Shown piece after piece: positions 12,201 through 22,900 of a stretch of 64,000 nucleotides of DNA. Numbering within the stretch: position 1 is the stretch's first letter; every line of letters begins with the position of its first letter. A program made the translations under genes and the position numbers. Under the pieces are notes generated by a model. The model searched no databases and was not told the DNA's origin. It saw nothing but the letters and a program-made list of their open reading frames with translations. Source of the stretch: Acanthaster planci (Eukaryota; Echinodermata; Asteroidea; Valvatida; Acanthasteridae); the NCBI RefSeq assembly GCF_001949145.1, contig NW_019091651.1, forward strand, positions 28,098 to 92,097. The letters are read 5' to 3'.

Positions 12201-12710
12201 AGTGGACACATTATGTTTGTTTATTATGGGATATATTGACATTGTTCAACCTTTTCATGTTGTGATTACCTGACTAGTGTTGTACATAGTGGTATGAGTT
12301 GTCCAGTACTTTTGAAAACTGTCATCTGTAAATATTTTTTTTAATCTGTATTAAGGCAAGTTTTCATCACTTTTTGTGGCAATTTTTAATAGTTTTGGTT
12401 GCAGAAATGGAAGTAGTCCACCCTGAAATTCGCCTGTAGTTTAATTCTTTAAGGTTAACCATGAATGTAAAAGATAACGTTACACAGATAATTATAAAAC
12501 CCCAGTTTTCCAGACATATTTATATTTCATATTAGTGTGCAAAGTGCCAGACGAAAACCTCCGCGTCAGTTCGTGAAACCAAAACATTTTCGTCACATAG
12601 TATTTACAAAGTGTACCTAGACAGCACTTTCTTGTAAGCTTGTAAAGATTGTGATAAGATGATCTTTTTTCAAAACTTATTAAAACTTAAAATACTCCTT
12701 TCATTTTCAG
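9291..12710. other. No gene recognised upstream of ankyrin exon
   Basis: AT-rich sequence without convincing coding frames. A short (GT)n run lies at 10757-10770. The stretch 10860-11060 repeats words such as AGCAC, TTGACT and CAAAG and may be a weak low-complexity repeat. The ankyrin exon at 12711 begins with the third base of a codon, so at least one upstream exon must exist, either here or beyond the left edge. I could not locate it. Confidence 0.4.
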
Positions 12711-12867
12711 ATGTCTTGTAAGAAGAGATGCCGACTTGAATGTGGAAGATGGATTTGGGTTTAGAGCTGATGATATTGCAAAGAGGGTTGGAAATCTGGA
12801 ATGCAGTGACATCATAGAAAACCTACGGTTCCAACGTAGTCAACATCTCAGCTATTTAGCAAAGAAG
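12711..12867 (+). CDS. Ankyrin-repeat gene, internal exon a
   Basis: Acceptor TTTCATTTTCAG precedes the exon and donor AAG|GTATCC follows. The exon begins with the last base of a split codon and then encodes 52 residues: CLVRRDADLNVEDGFG, RADDIAKRVGNLECSDIIE and a short tail ending SYLAKK. The LV-x-x-x-A-D-x-N-V-x-D-G-F-G-x-x-A-x-D-I-A pattern is an ankyrin repeat: end of one repeat, then the two helices of the next. The exon ends in phase 0, matching the phase-0 starts of the next exons. I cannot assign the orthologue. It has to be spliced to an unseen upstream exon. Confidence 0.8.
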
Positions 12868-13726
12868 GTATCCTATAATGAATACATTATTAGTTTACAT
12901 AAAGAGGGATAATTTGATTATAGCACATTTCTAACTCTACCTTTTTCTCGTTACAGTAACAATTGGATACAGTTGGTTGGATTGTATTCATTTGAGTATG
13001 GTTTGGGAGCATCACACTTGGAGAATCTTGTACTTTCTTACTGGTCGCCTTGACTAAGTATAAGTTAAACAGTGCTGGCCTCACCCATTATACAATTGAT
13101 AATGTAATAATCATTGGATAATGTGAGGCGTGGACTAAAAAATACATGGAACGTTTGTCAGCGTGCGAATGCGCGGAACACATTCTTTTGTTTGAGTTAC
13201 CTCTAGTGGGCCCACAAGAAAATGGCCCTCTAGTTCCCTCGCATTCCTCTACAACAAAAGGCCTGTCACGGTCTGTGCACACGGCAAGATGTCTGTGGCA
13301 CAAAGCATTTGCGAAGAAATGTGAAGTTCCCGAAACAGGAATGGTGTACTAACAACCGTCCATGGTTAGGAAATAACATTCTTCGCAAACAACAACGGCA
13401 GGGAAAATGTTGGGCCAATTTTCTGCGTAACACAATTCTTTTCAATTCTCTGAAGTAAAGCACTGTCTATTAAGCACTACATTCCACAAAACAAGGCCTT
13501 TCTTCTTATCAACAAAAAAGATACACATTGTATAAAGGTTTGAGACTGGGTGTTTGTTAATGAGTTTAATCATCCAGTCGTCTTTTCTGAATAAACCTTT
13601 ACCTTGTGTGATTTCATTCTTGTTGGTAAGAGTGGTATTTCCTTTTTTTTTGGTACCCTTTTCTCTTTTTGTTAGTTTGTGTGTGCATTCTGTGTTACGA
13701 GGAATGGTCAACCCTTCACTCCCTAT
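12868..13726. other. Intron sequence before DIRS copy B
   Basis: Non-coding intron. No RNA gene, promoter or mobile-element terminus was recognised before the GC-rich block starting near 13727. Confidence 0.5.
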
Positions 13727-15300
13727 AGGCTAGGGGGCATGAGTGGGCGCATTCGCATGTTAGCGGCCCATTTAATCCACACAATCCTAGCTGCATGAGA
13801 GGGCAGATTGTAATTTTAGCGGTTCTTCCCTTTTAAGTGCTTGAGCGGGTGTTCCCTTGTTTAATCAGCCATTGTGGATTAAGTGGGCAATTCTCAACAT
13901 GCAGTAAGATGGGGACAAGGCCGAGCTGCATGGATGTTTCACCCGTATATGTGGCTCTGACGAGGATATAGGCCTTAGCCGCGAGCGGGTGGGTCCCTAA
14001 CGGGATGTGCCTCCTGCTCGACAGTTGTGCACGGGAGCCCGCATTGTTCGCATGAGCTCTGATCTCTTACGGAATGAGGGCAAGGCCAAGCCACATAAGT
14101 GGGCGCTCCGTTTCCTAAGCAGCTCAGGCGAGGACTCCAGCCTTAACCATGATGCTAAATTTCTGACTTATAACCATTCTATCTCTCTGCCCTCCAACAG
14201 ACCGCCTAGTCAACTGAGCCAGCACCCCCACCGACCGTCGAAGACGCAACGAGTCAGCTGATTGAACTCCCATGGCTCACAAAAGCCAGCGGACCAATGG
14301 GGCTCCTCTCCCCCGCCACCCGCAATGGCTACCAGCCGTTGTAGCTCTGCTACACGCAAGGCTGCATCCTCAGTAGTACCGGCCAACCGACACCCGGTTG
14401 GCCTCATACCAACAACACCAGGACGGGCTCCCTACGCTCCACCGGGTCAGGCCCACCAGATGACTCCTCAGCCCAGGGTGCCGGGACACCCAACAAGAAC
14501 CCACCTGGCACCACGGAGCCTACCGGACTACTACGCTGCCGTGGCTTCCGACCTCCACAACCCATCAGCGGCTCAGGCTTCCAGCTTGGTATCCCTGGAA
14601 AACCGGGAACTTCCTTGGCTGGCTCCTCGCCCCAAGAAGACGGCGTCCAGCCAAGCTCCCGCCTGCCCCCCAGGGGATGAACCTCCGACCTTACCCACTG
14701 CATCAGCTGCTGATTCACGCATTCCAGACCAGAGAGCAAGCGTTCTTCTCCTCCATCAGTTGCTTCGAAGGCCAAGAATAAACGTCATTCTAAACAACGT
14801 GAACGCTCCCCTGAACCATGGATGAGAGCGTTCCAGTCTCTAAACAAATCTCTGTCCTCCCTAGTCCGCTCTCTCAGCAATAAACCGGCACCGGGTTTCA
14901 CCGCTCCGGACCTGGACTTTCCGCTCTCGGCTCATGCAGCCTCAACCTGCCTTGCAGTCACGGCCAACTACTCAGAGCATGGAATCATTGAGGCTTTATT
15001 CAAGCTGCTGTTCCCCTTCTAAAACATTCTGTCACGTATGGGAGCACCCACGGATCTGACCCTGGCATGACTACACTTCAGTCTGAGCCGCAGCACAATC
15101 GTCCTGAGAAGACGAAACCAATTTGGTGGGCGATTTCACCTCCTTGAGGCCCGGCTTTCATTTCCTTCAACGTGTTGTGATCCAGGTCCTCAGCCTCTGA
15201 GCTCCGTCTCCCCCTGAAACGGACACCAGTCACGCCTCCTTCAAACGCTACTTGACCAGACTGGAATCTTCGGGTCCAACTTTCCCAGAAATTCTGCTGT
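13727..15300 (+). pseudogene. DIRS copy B: GC-rich 5' part and ORF1-like frames
   Basis: A sharp rise in G+C begins near 13727. Open frames at 14007-14261, 14262-14825 and 14822-15022 encode Pro/Ser/Ala/Arg-rich sequence without a recognised fold; they lead, with frameshifts, into the clearly DIRS-like end of ORF1. Its role in the element would be the gag-like nucleic-acid-binding protein. It lies in sense orientation in an intron of the ankyrin gene. Confidence 0.45.
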
Positions 15301-15995
15301 TATGCTCATGCATGAGATCTTCAATTCAATTAGCAAGGCCGCTCGCTGGTGCCCTTATCCTCCTAGGGCCCTGGCTTACTACCACTTCCTGACCAAAGAA
15401 CCACGACAACTTCCTATCGATATCGGAGATTCGCGAGGCAGCTAGGGACAAAATCACCGCTGACTCAGGTAAGCCTCCCCTGAAGTCGATCTTCCGTGAT
15501 GGTGACAAGTTTCGCCTGGAGACAGCCTTGGTTAAACTTGACAAGGCTACTTGTCTCGATCTATGCTGTTCGGCTTTCCTCCTCCTCGCGGAATACATCG
15601 CACGTGCCTGCGAGGAGAACTCGCCAGTGTCCCCAGATTTTGCGGCCCTGGCGCTTTGGGGCCTCGACGAGGGCCTGGCTCTCACCTTGAGCAATTCACC
15701 TGGATTTCCTGCCTGGCTTCCTCTACCAGTGCCAGTGCCTTAGAGGCAATGCATATTCCCCATGAAGGTGTAAAATCTAGACTTCAAGATCTCCCACTTT
15801 TTGGCAAGGACCTCTTTGCCGGCAAGTTTGTAGAATCTCTCAAGGCTGAAGCCAAGTGTATTGACACCACCAAGAAGCTCTCCTTCATGGAACCGATGAC
15901 TCCAGCCTTGCGGCAAACTCAGCCACGTCAGTCTCAGAATCCTAAGCCACTGCCACCCAGGACTCACTCCTTTCATCCTCTGCTCCCTCAACCGA
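15300..15995 (+). pseudogene. DIRS copy B: C-terminal part of ORF1 (gag-like)
   Basis: The segment encodes LVKLDKATCLDLCCSAFLLL, ACEENSPVSPDFAALALWGL and, after a frame change, GKDLFAGKFVESLKAEAK. DIRS copy C has the same order of motifs at 31400-31760 (LINLNKASHHSLCCSTFL, FTGKFVETLEAEAKGLDTS). This conserved ORF1 tail precedes the reverse transcriptase in both copies. The frame is broken around 15740 (a stop after the Pro-rich VPVP) and continues in a different frame to about 15995. Confidence 0.7.
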
Positions 15996-15999
15996 CCTA

Positions 16000-16763
16000 A
16001 TGTTGAGGTTCAAGCAGTGTTTCCACCAAGCCCAGCCAGCCACGGTCGAGCCGAGGATCTTTGCCGATTGCGCCATTCCACGGTCCATGACCACTGATCT
16101 CGAACCCATTGGTGGCCGTCTAAGAAAGTTCACAGGGTTCTGGCGAGAGATCCCCTCGGACAAATGGGTCCTGGCAACTATCGCTCACGGCTACTCCCTC
16201 AAGTTCACAAGTACCCCTCCATTCGAGGTGATATTACATTTGACCCCGGTGCCATGCAAAAGAGACAAATGCCTGGCCCTGGAGGCCGAACTTCACTCCC
16301 TGCTTCAGAAACATGCTGTAAGTTATGTCCTTCCCAATCGCAAGACAAAAGGTTTTCTGTCCCCCTTCTTTCTTACCCCAAAGAAGGGGACCAACAAGTG
16401 GCGACCACTAATCAATCTCAAGCCACTCAACAAGTACATTTGGCCCAAGAAATTCAGGATGGAGACCTTACTGACAGTAGTACACTCCATCCCAATGCCG
16501 TCCTGGGCATCCACAATCAACCTCGGGGACACATATCTTCACATTCCCATCCACAAGGCGGATTGCAAGTTTCTCCGCTTCATGCACTAGAGTCAAGTCT
16601 ACGAATTTCGGCCCTACCATTTGGTCTTTGGACATCCCCCAGGGTCTTCATTCGGGTTGCAAAGACTGTCGCCGCCCATCTATGTCAGCTGGACGTGCTG
16701 ATCTTCCAGTACCTGGACGACTGGCTGATCGTAGGTCTATGCATCAACTCGTCTAACCTATGA
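16000..16763 (+). pseudogene. DIRS copy B: reverse transcriptase, frameshifted
   Basis: Recognisable RT blocks in order: GGRLRKFTGFWREI leader, STPPFEVI, GFLSPFFLTPKKGTNKWRPL (finger region), LKPLNKYI, motif A as STINLGDTYLHIPIHKAD, motif B as LPFGLWTSPRVFIRV, and motif C YLDDWLI at 16710-16730. The type is the DIRS clade of reverse transcriptases rather than Gypsy or LINE. The first frame ends at 16590 and the enzyme continues in the next frame to 16763. The first aspartate of motif A, normally D-L-x-D-A-Y, is Asn here, so the copy would be inactive even without the frameshift. YLDD itself is intact. Confidence 0.85.
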
Positions 16764-16829
16764 CCTTTCTTCTCGCCTGAGCTTCATCATCATTTGAGAA
16801 CAGTCAAGACTGTCTCCATCTCAGTCCCC

Positions 16830-17190
16830 GACTTACCTTGGAGCATCACATCACCAACCTCCGAGAGTGCGTATCCCTTTTTCACTCAACCCAATCTCCT
16901 CCAGCCCTCGCGTGGCTTCATCTCCTTGGGCTGATAGTGAGTATGGTCGACCTGATACTATGGTGCAGGCTTCGCATGAGACCTCTTCAGCTTCATCTGC
17001 TCTCCTGTTATCAACCCAAACGGTATCCAATCAGTCATGTGGTTCCCTTATCGGACGATGTTCGACATCATCTTCTTTGGTGGTTACCATTGGTAGGCTA
17101 CCATTCCTGCGGCCCAAACCAGCTGTGGTAATAACAACCGACGCATCATCTCACGGCTGGGGGGACCTCCCTCCTCACCGGGACAGTGAG
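16830..17190 (+). pseudogene. DIRS copy B: connection and start of RNase H, truncated
   Basis: LRECVSLFHSTQSPPALAW and RMRPLQLHLLS are the link between RT and RNase H seen also in copy C (RPLQLHLLSFFRPKWDF near 32853). It is followed by VVITTDASSHGWG, the first RNase H block with its catalytic aspartate, at about 17128-17165. Homology then stops near 17190-17220 in pyrimidine-rich repeats, so the rest of RNase H, the recombinase and the right terminus are missing. Confidence 0.7.
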
Positions 17191-17219
17191 GGTTTTTATT
17201 TGTTACCTGCACCAATGCA

Positions 17220-18000
17220 CTTTTTTTTCACCCAACCCACCCCAAAAAGTTTTGTTATTCCTCAGGATTTCTTTTCTATCCAAACCAAGACCACATGTGT
17301 TTTTTTCCTTGACCCATCGCCCTTTTTAAAATTCCGAGCAGCCAACCTGCCAAAAATCCTCAGCATTTCTTCATCCAAACCCAGATTACCTGTGGCTTTA
17401 TTTTCTTCCCCAATCCACCAAAAATTGTCTTTCCTGAGCACTCAACCCATTAAAAATATTAATCCTGCCCTCTGTTACATTTCTTTTTAATCCAAACCGA
17501 GACTATGTATGGTTTTTAGTTTTTCCTGTTCACTGCTATTTTTTTGTCAATACAAACATATAGTTCATAAAAAAAGTTAGTCCTGCCCACCTTAGCTTTT
17601 CTTGTCCATCCACCCTAAATATTAATTCCTCCCCACCTCGGCATTTCTCTATCCAAACCTGGACTATGAGGGTTTATTTTTTCCCTGCTCCACTGCACTT
17701 TTTTTTCATTTGGAGCAACCAACCTGTCAACAGATATTCTTCCTACCTCAGCATTTCTCTATCCAAACCTTGGCCATGAGAGTTTTTTAAACAAACCTGG
17801 CCCAATGCTGCCCATCTCTGCATGGACCACATGTTTGTTTTTCCCCCACACGGGAACATGTATTTATGCTGCCAAAAATATTAACCTGTCACTTATCTGT
17901 ATTTCTTTCTTGAAATCTGGACCTCTCACAGTTAACACCTCTGTCCACCTCGATGCCATGCCAACCACATTAATATTGCCAAAATATTAAATTATCCTTG
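17220..18000. repeat. Degenerate tandem repeat, about 90-125 bp period
   Basis: A unit built around CTCAGCATTTCTCTATCCAA recurs at about 17261, 17357, 17470, 17588, 17635 and 17749. It is followed by a T-rich run and a block like GAGCAACCAACCTGYCAAAA and AATATT. The strand shown is strongly pyrimidine-biased. Open frames in it (for example 16867-17490) come from this bias and are not considered genes. The array starts exactly where DIRS copy B is broken. Confidence 0.7.
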
Positions 18001-18844
18001 AACTGAGAACTTGACCAGGCAGGCTTTTTTATATTCATCTCTGGTATAAACATTTAAGCAAGAATGTATAAATTGTAAGAATTTGGTACATCAAAGGGTC
18101 AGTACGTGTTCATAAGAGGGAGGAATAAATCTTATCGGACCAAACCCTGTCAATGCTTAATGGCAAACAACAAACTCAAGAACAGGTTGTAGGTTCTTAG
18201 CATCTTTGTTGTGATGTTGCCATTCTTGCACATAAAGGAATGGACAGTTAACATAACAACACCCTCTAAATGACTCATGCCAGAGAACGGTGTAGGAACG
18301 CATTCTGAAGTGCCCTTTGGAATGGGGGTGAATTGGAGGACGTGCAGAATTGTAGGGAATGCGTGCAAACGTGTGCAAATATTTACACAAAAAAAATTGA
18401 TTTCAGACATGTTTTTCTTGGGGCAATTTTTGGTCACTTTTCAATCTACATGCAATGTGCATAGGTTTATACACTTTCAGAATTACAAGTCTCATCAATA
18501 TGAAATTTACTTGTATTTCACATCATTATTCATGAATATACATGTATATTACTTCATAAATACTGTATATAACTACACAAATTCAACTTGCATTGCGTAA
18601 AAGTCCCATGTTCTGTTCTTGAGCAGACATAGACCCCTGCTAAAATTTATTTTTTCCACACAGACTTCAGTTTTTGTAGTATTGGTGTGTCACAAGATTT
18701 ACCAATAACCTTGTAACCTCCTACCCAGTCACTCTGTTGAAAATGTGATAGACTTTTGTTAAAATTTTATGTATGTTTTATGAACTTTCATCTGATACGT
18801 CTAGATATTCCAGGTCTTTAACCAACCTTTCCATTTTTTTTCAG
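18001..18844. other. Intron sequence before exon b
   Basis: AT-rich intron without recognised elements. The polypyrimidine tract TTTCCATTTTTTTTCAG immediately precedes the exon at 18845. Confidence 0.5.
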
Positions 18845-19003
18845 GGGAACCTGACTCCAAGAGTTATCTTCCCATCTGACTTGTGTATTGTTGACAGCGA
18901 TGGGTTGACCCTAGTCATGGTTGCCTCAAAAGCCAACCGCTGTGATAACCTTATGGTTTTATTGCACAGTATGAAATGTCCAATTGATGCTCAAGATGCA
19001 AAG
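18845..19003 (+). CDS. Ankyrin-repeat gene, internal exon b
   Basis: The exon is 159 bp (53 codons) with phase 0 at both ends, acceptor TTTTTTTTCAG and donor AAG|GTTAGT. It encodes GNLTPRVIFPSDL, CIVDSDGLTLVMVASKANR and CDNLMVLLHSMKCPIDAQDA. DSDGLTLVMVAS is the T-x-L-x-x-A first helix of an ankyrin repeat, and CPIDAQDA is the beta-hairpin start of the next. It completes exactly into exon c (FGRTALSWAA), so the two exons are consecutive without a missing piece between them. Function beyond ankyrin-mediated protein binding cannot be inferred. Confidence 0.85.
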
Positions 19004-19599
19004 GTTAGTTTGCTCTTCTAGATTGCTTGTGTTTGTCAGCTGACTCAAAAGTATGTACCTGTACCTTGACAAAACAAATTTTGTTGGGTTCCAATCTAAT
19101 AGCATAATTGTGCACATTTGTGTTATTTGTAGGTTAAATTTTCTTTGCTGCAAAGGGTTAGTTTAAAGGTTCCAGGAGATGGAGTTTCTTTGGACACGAC
19201 ACGCTTGTTTGTGCAACTTTATTCTCTCAGTGCACGAAAATTTTTTTGCATCCTTTATGGTTAAAAATTGTATTGACGAATGCCCATTTTTAAATACTTA
19301 AAATTGTCCATGCTTTTGCTGACAACAGTTTGCTGCTGCTATGATGTCATTTGTAATGACAAAATATCGAATTTTTATCCATTTTTCGTGCACAAATCAG
19401 AGCAACATTGAGTCTTCTCTTTGTAATGATATCAGAGTTTCGCTCATAAATATGGAAATTTTTATTACCATAAAAAGCAGAAAGACACCAAGATACCCTT
19501 TAAAAAAGACAAAAATTGAAAAGGTTGAAGTCGCTCTGATTTTACGCTTTCCTTAGCCCATAGTAATCCTTAGCTGAAGTTGAGACAACTCAGCAAGAT

Positions 19600-22500
19600 T
19601 GTACATGCACAACATCTATCGAGATAGCTGTGTACAAAGTCAATGGAAAGAATGAAATATTGGATTATAATAATAAAACACGTGATGACATCATCATCAT
19701 CACATGTGGTCAATTTTTGTCCGTAACACTTCCCTCTCTATCTGTCTGCAAGGTTTCAATTAAATCGGGTATGGAATTCAGAAGATATAGGGCTTGGAAA
19801 AACGTGTACAAATCATATGGGGGAAAATTAAATGTTCAAAAATTAAAAAAAATAAACGGATGATGCCATCATTGTGAATTTGTTGTGTGACCATCTTTGG
19901 ATGATTTTCCAATTATCTTGCAACTTTCAAGCCATTCTGATTTTCCAAAGTGCTATGGTGGAAGGATTAATTATTAAAAAATCAACAAAAAATAGAGGAA
20001 CGTGGTTGTGAACAGCCATTGAGCTATTTTGGAAGTTTCTGTTTGGTGATGACGTCATAAATTTCAGAATTTTTTTTCATGAGGGTCTTTGTTGTGTGTA
20101 ACTTTAATGTTGATCAAACCTCTGAAAATTGCCCAAATGGTGGCTTGAAAATGTGTACAATGTCAATGGGCTGAAACAACCATTGAAAAATCAATAGTAA
20201 ATTATATGATGATGTAATCATTACGTCATTTATTTACAGTACTTCTTGCATGAGGGTCTTTGTTGGCTGTCACTTTCATAGCGATCAAACATTGTGAAGG
20301 CATCAAAAAAGTGGTTCAAAAATGTGTAAAAAGTCAAGGGACTGAAAACACCTATGCAAAAAAAGCTGCTCCTTTAAGATGTCATGTGATTTGCATTTGA
20401 ACTGAAAGAAAATTATGAAATATTATTTGATATTAAGACTCTTGGGTCAAATAGAGATGAAAAAAAACACTTTTTTTTTTGTTCTCATAGCAATTCTTAG
20501 CCAAAGTTCACTCAAAGTACTCTCATTAAGATCGATAATATTTCGTAGCAGAAAAATGTGTACAAAACCTTTGGGGAAAACTGTAGCTTTAATCTCATGT
20601 CTTTGGACCCCTGAAGAAGTTATTTTGACGATTCTTTTTTGGGAGGCTCCTTTCATTAGGGACTTCAAGTGTACATTGAAGGAAATAATTCAGATTTACC
20701 GAAGTGCCGAGGACAGGCTGTTGAAAATTGTGTACACAACCTACATGTATGGGGAAGATAAAATATCCAAAAATCAATGAAAAAATTTGTGATGACATCA
20801 TCATAACGTTATATATTTATCAAAATTTTGTTGTCTTTGTTGTCTGTAACTTTGAAGTTGATCAAACCTTTCAAACTAACCCAAATACTGGCTTGAAAAC
20901 GTGTACAAAGTCAATGGGCTGAAATAAATATTGAAAAATTAATACTTAATCACATGATTACCTCATCATGATGTCATTTACTTACAATAATTCTTGTATC
21001 AGGGTCCGTGAACTATTTTCAAGATGTATTTTTTTTTTTTTGATGAGTACCCGCTGCTTCATTTGACTTGAACCGGCCAGCCGACCCCGGCAAGCTCGGT
21101 GGTCGAGTGGCTAAGACATCTGCACTAGTAAGCAGGAGGTCGTGGGTTCGAGTCCCACCCGGGTAAGCTTGTTAGGTTTTTTTGCAAGCTCTCGGACAAG
21201 CACTGAGCATACAGTGCTTATTAATATACGTTGGGTAAGGGCAAAACCTGTTATATATAATTAACTCTATACCTATTACCTTTCTTAAACAATAAGACCA
21301 CTTCCTGTTTCGACCGGAAGGAGGGGTCACATGATTTGACCCACACGAGATGAATTGAAGACCACATTTTATCCTGGCACTTGCTGCAAACAGAATGTTG
21401 CGGGAGGCCAGGGTCAATATTATATGGATTTTTATAAATTTACTGGAATATTTAAATATTCAAAATTTAATAATAAATCACGTGATGATGTCATCATGAC
21501 ATAAATAATTCAGAAGTATCTTTGTTTTATAGTACTTGCTGCAAGTTTGATGATGATCAACGATTACTAAGGTACTAAAATAGTGCCTCAAAAACGTGTA
21601 CAAAGTCAATGGCCTAAAATGGATATGTAAAAATTGATAATAAATTACAGAATGACGTCATGTTTCTAGGACCATCCGTGCGTAAGGGTTCATCATTGGT
21701 ATAAGTTTGATGATAATCCAAAGTTGCAAAAGCACTAAAGTGACTGGTAGAAAAAAACGTGTACAAAACAAATGGGCTTGTGAGCAGAAGAAGAAAGAGG
21801 AAGAAGAAAAAAAAAGAACAAAAAGAATGCCTTTTTCGCAAAATTGCAAAAAAGCCAAAAAAATCAGAAAAGCAATAGCTCATCCGGCAGTTGCCAAAAC
21901 AGCTAACTGGAGGTTTTATCTGTCTCAAGGACAGAGCAGAGGGCTTTTAAGTTTTTTTTTTCTTAAGAAAAGGACATTCTTCATTTGGGATACCACCATA
22001 TTTGGATTTTTCACTTAAATTAAACATCTATCCAAGTGTTCCCAAAGTTGCTGATAATGTTTTGGTAACCTCATTTAACAAATATTCGAACCCTTTCGCA
22101 CATAAGGAGATACAACAAATTAGAATTACGTCATGTCACCTTGTCTATAACACTTCTCATTCTAGCTATCTACCAAATTTCAGCCCAATCAGACATGTAG
22201 TTCACGAGATATAGGGCTGTAAAGAATGTACCTTTAATGTGATGTGACTAGTCACATCATTAAGTCCTTACCACATCAGGTCAATGTTTGTCTCAAACTC
22301 TTCCTTTTCAAGAGTTCTGCAAGGTTTGAAACCAATCGAATATGTACGTCATGAGATATAGCTTATATATGCTTTGAAGAGTGCACCTGTAATGTCACGT
22401 GACTTGTCTGCTGATGATGTCATCGTTACATCAGGTCATTATTCGTCCGAAGCCCTTCCCTTTTAAGATAAATACAAGGTTTGAACCCAAGTGGATAAGA

Positions 22501-22900
22501 ACTTCACAAGAAACATTGCTTAAAAGAGTGCACCTTTAATGTCACGTGACTTGTCTGCTGATGACGTCATTATCACATCAGGTCATTATTCGTCCGAAGC
22601 CCTTCCCTTTCAAGATAAATGCAAGGTTTGAACCCAAATGGATAAGAACTTCACAAGAAACATTGCTTAAAAGAGTGCACCTTTAATGTAATGTGATTGG
22701 TTACTTGATGACGTCATTATCACGTGAGGTCAATTTTGTCTATTGCACTTCCCTTTCTAGATACCTGCAAGGTTTCAACCAAATCGGAAATGTCCTTCAG
22801 GAGATATAAGACTTTGAAGTTTGCCCTTTCAATGTTATGTCAGCTGACACCGTATGACATCATGACAATGTTGTTCTTAGACCCTCTGTAGTTTGGGGAC
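19600..22900. repeat. Composite repeat array B (about 172-bp and 147-bp modules)
   Basis: The first part repeats a module starting GTGTACAAAGTCAATGGGC at 19630, 19804, 20153, 20324, 20558, 20730, 20901, 21596 and 21759. Spacings are 171-174 bp or twice that, except one 234-bp unit, one 163-bp unit, and one 695-bp interval holding the SINE. The last part repeats a 147-bp module with a CACGTG-type palindrome at 22239, 22394, 22541, 22688 and 22834. Between them is an A-rich module with runs such as AAAAAGCCAAAAAAATC. All modules share TGATGACGTCAT-like words. No protein function is implied; the array lies within an intron of the ankyrin gene. Confidence 0.85.
21093..21420 (+). repeat. tRNA-derived SINE inserted in array B
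   Basis: The head folds as a tRNA (21093-21166): box A TGGTCGAGTGG, box B GGTTCGAGTCC, T-arm stem GTGGG/CCCAC, anticodon stem TCTGC/GCAGG. The anticodon reads AGT (Thr) at 127-129 past 21000. The anticodon loop has 8 nt instead of 7 and the acceptor stem has two mismatches, so a functional tRNA is unlikely. A tRNA-unrelated body follows to about 21420. Its presence explains the long gap between the 172-bp modules at 20901 and 21596: removing some 350 bp restores a two-unit spacing. Confidence 0.6.

Noticed and set aside
16867-17490. 207-codon plus-strand frame
   Set aside because: It runs in a wrong frame across the DIRS RNase H remnant and into pyrimidine-rich tandem repeats; no domain.
21093-21166. 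Functional tRNA-Thr gene
   Set aside because: Anticodon loop of 8 nt, acceptor stem mismatches, and a SINE-like body downstream; placed in a repeat array.
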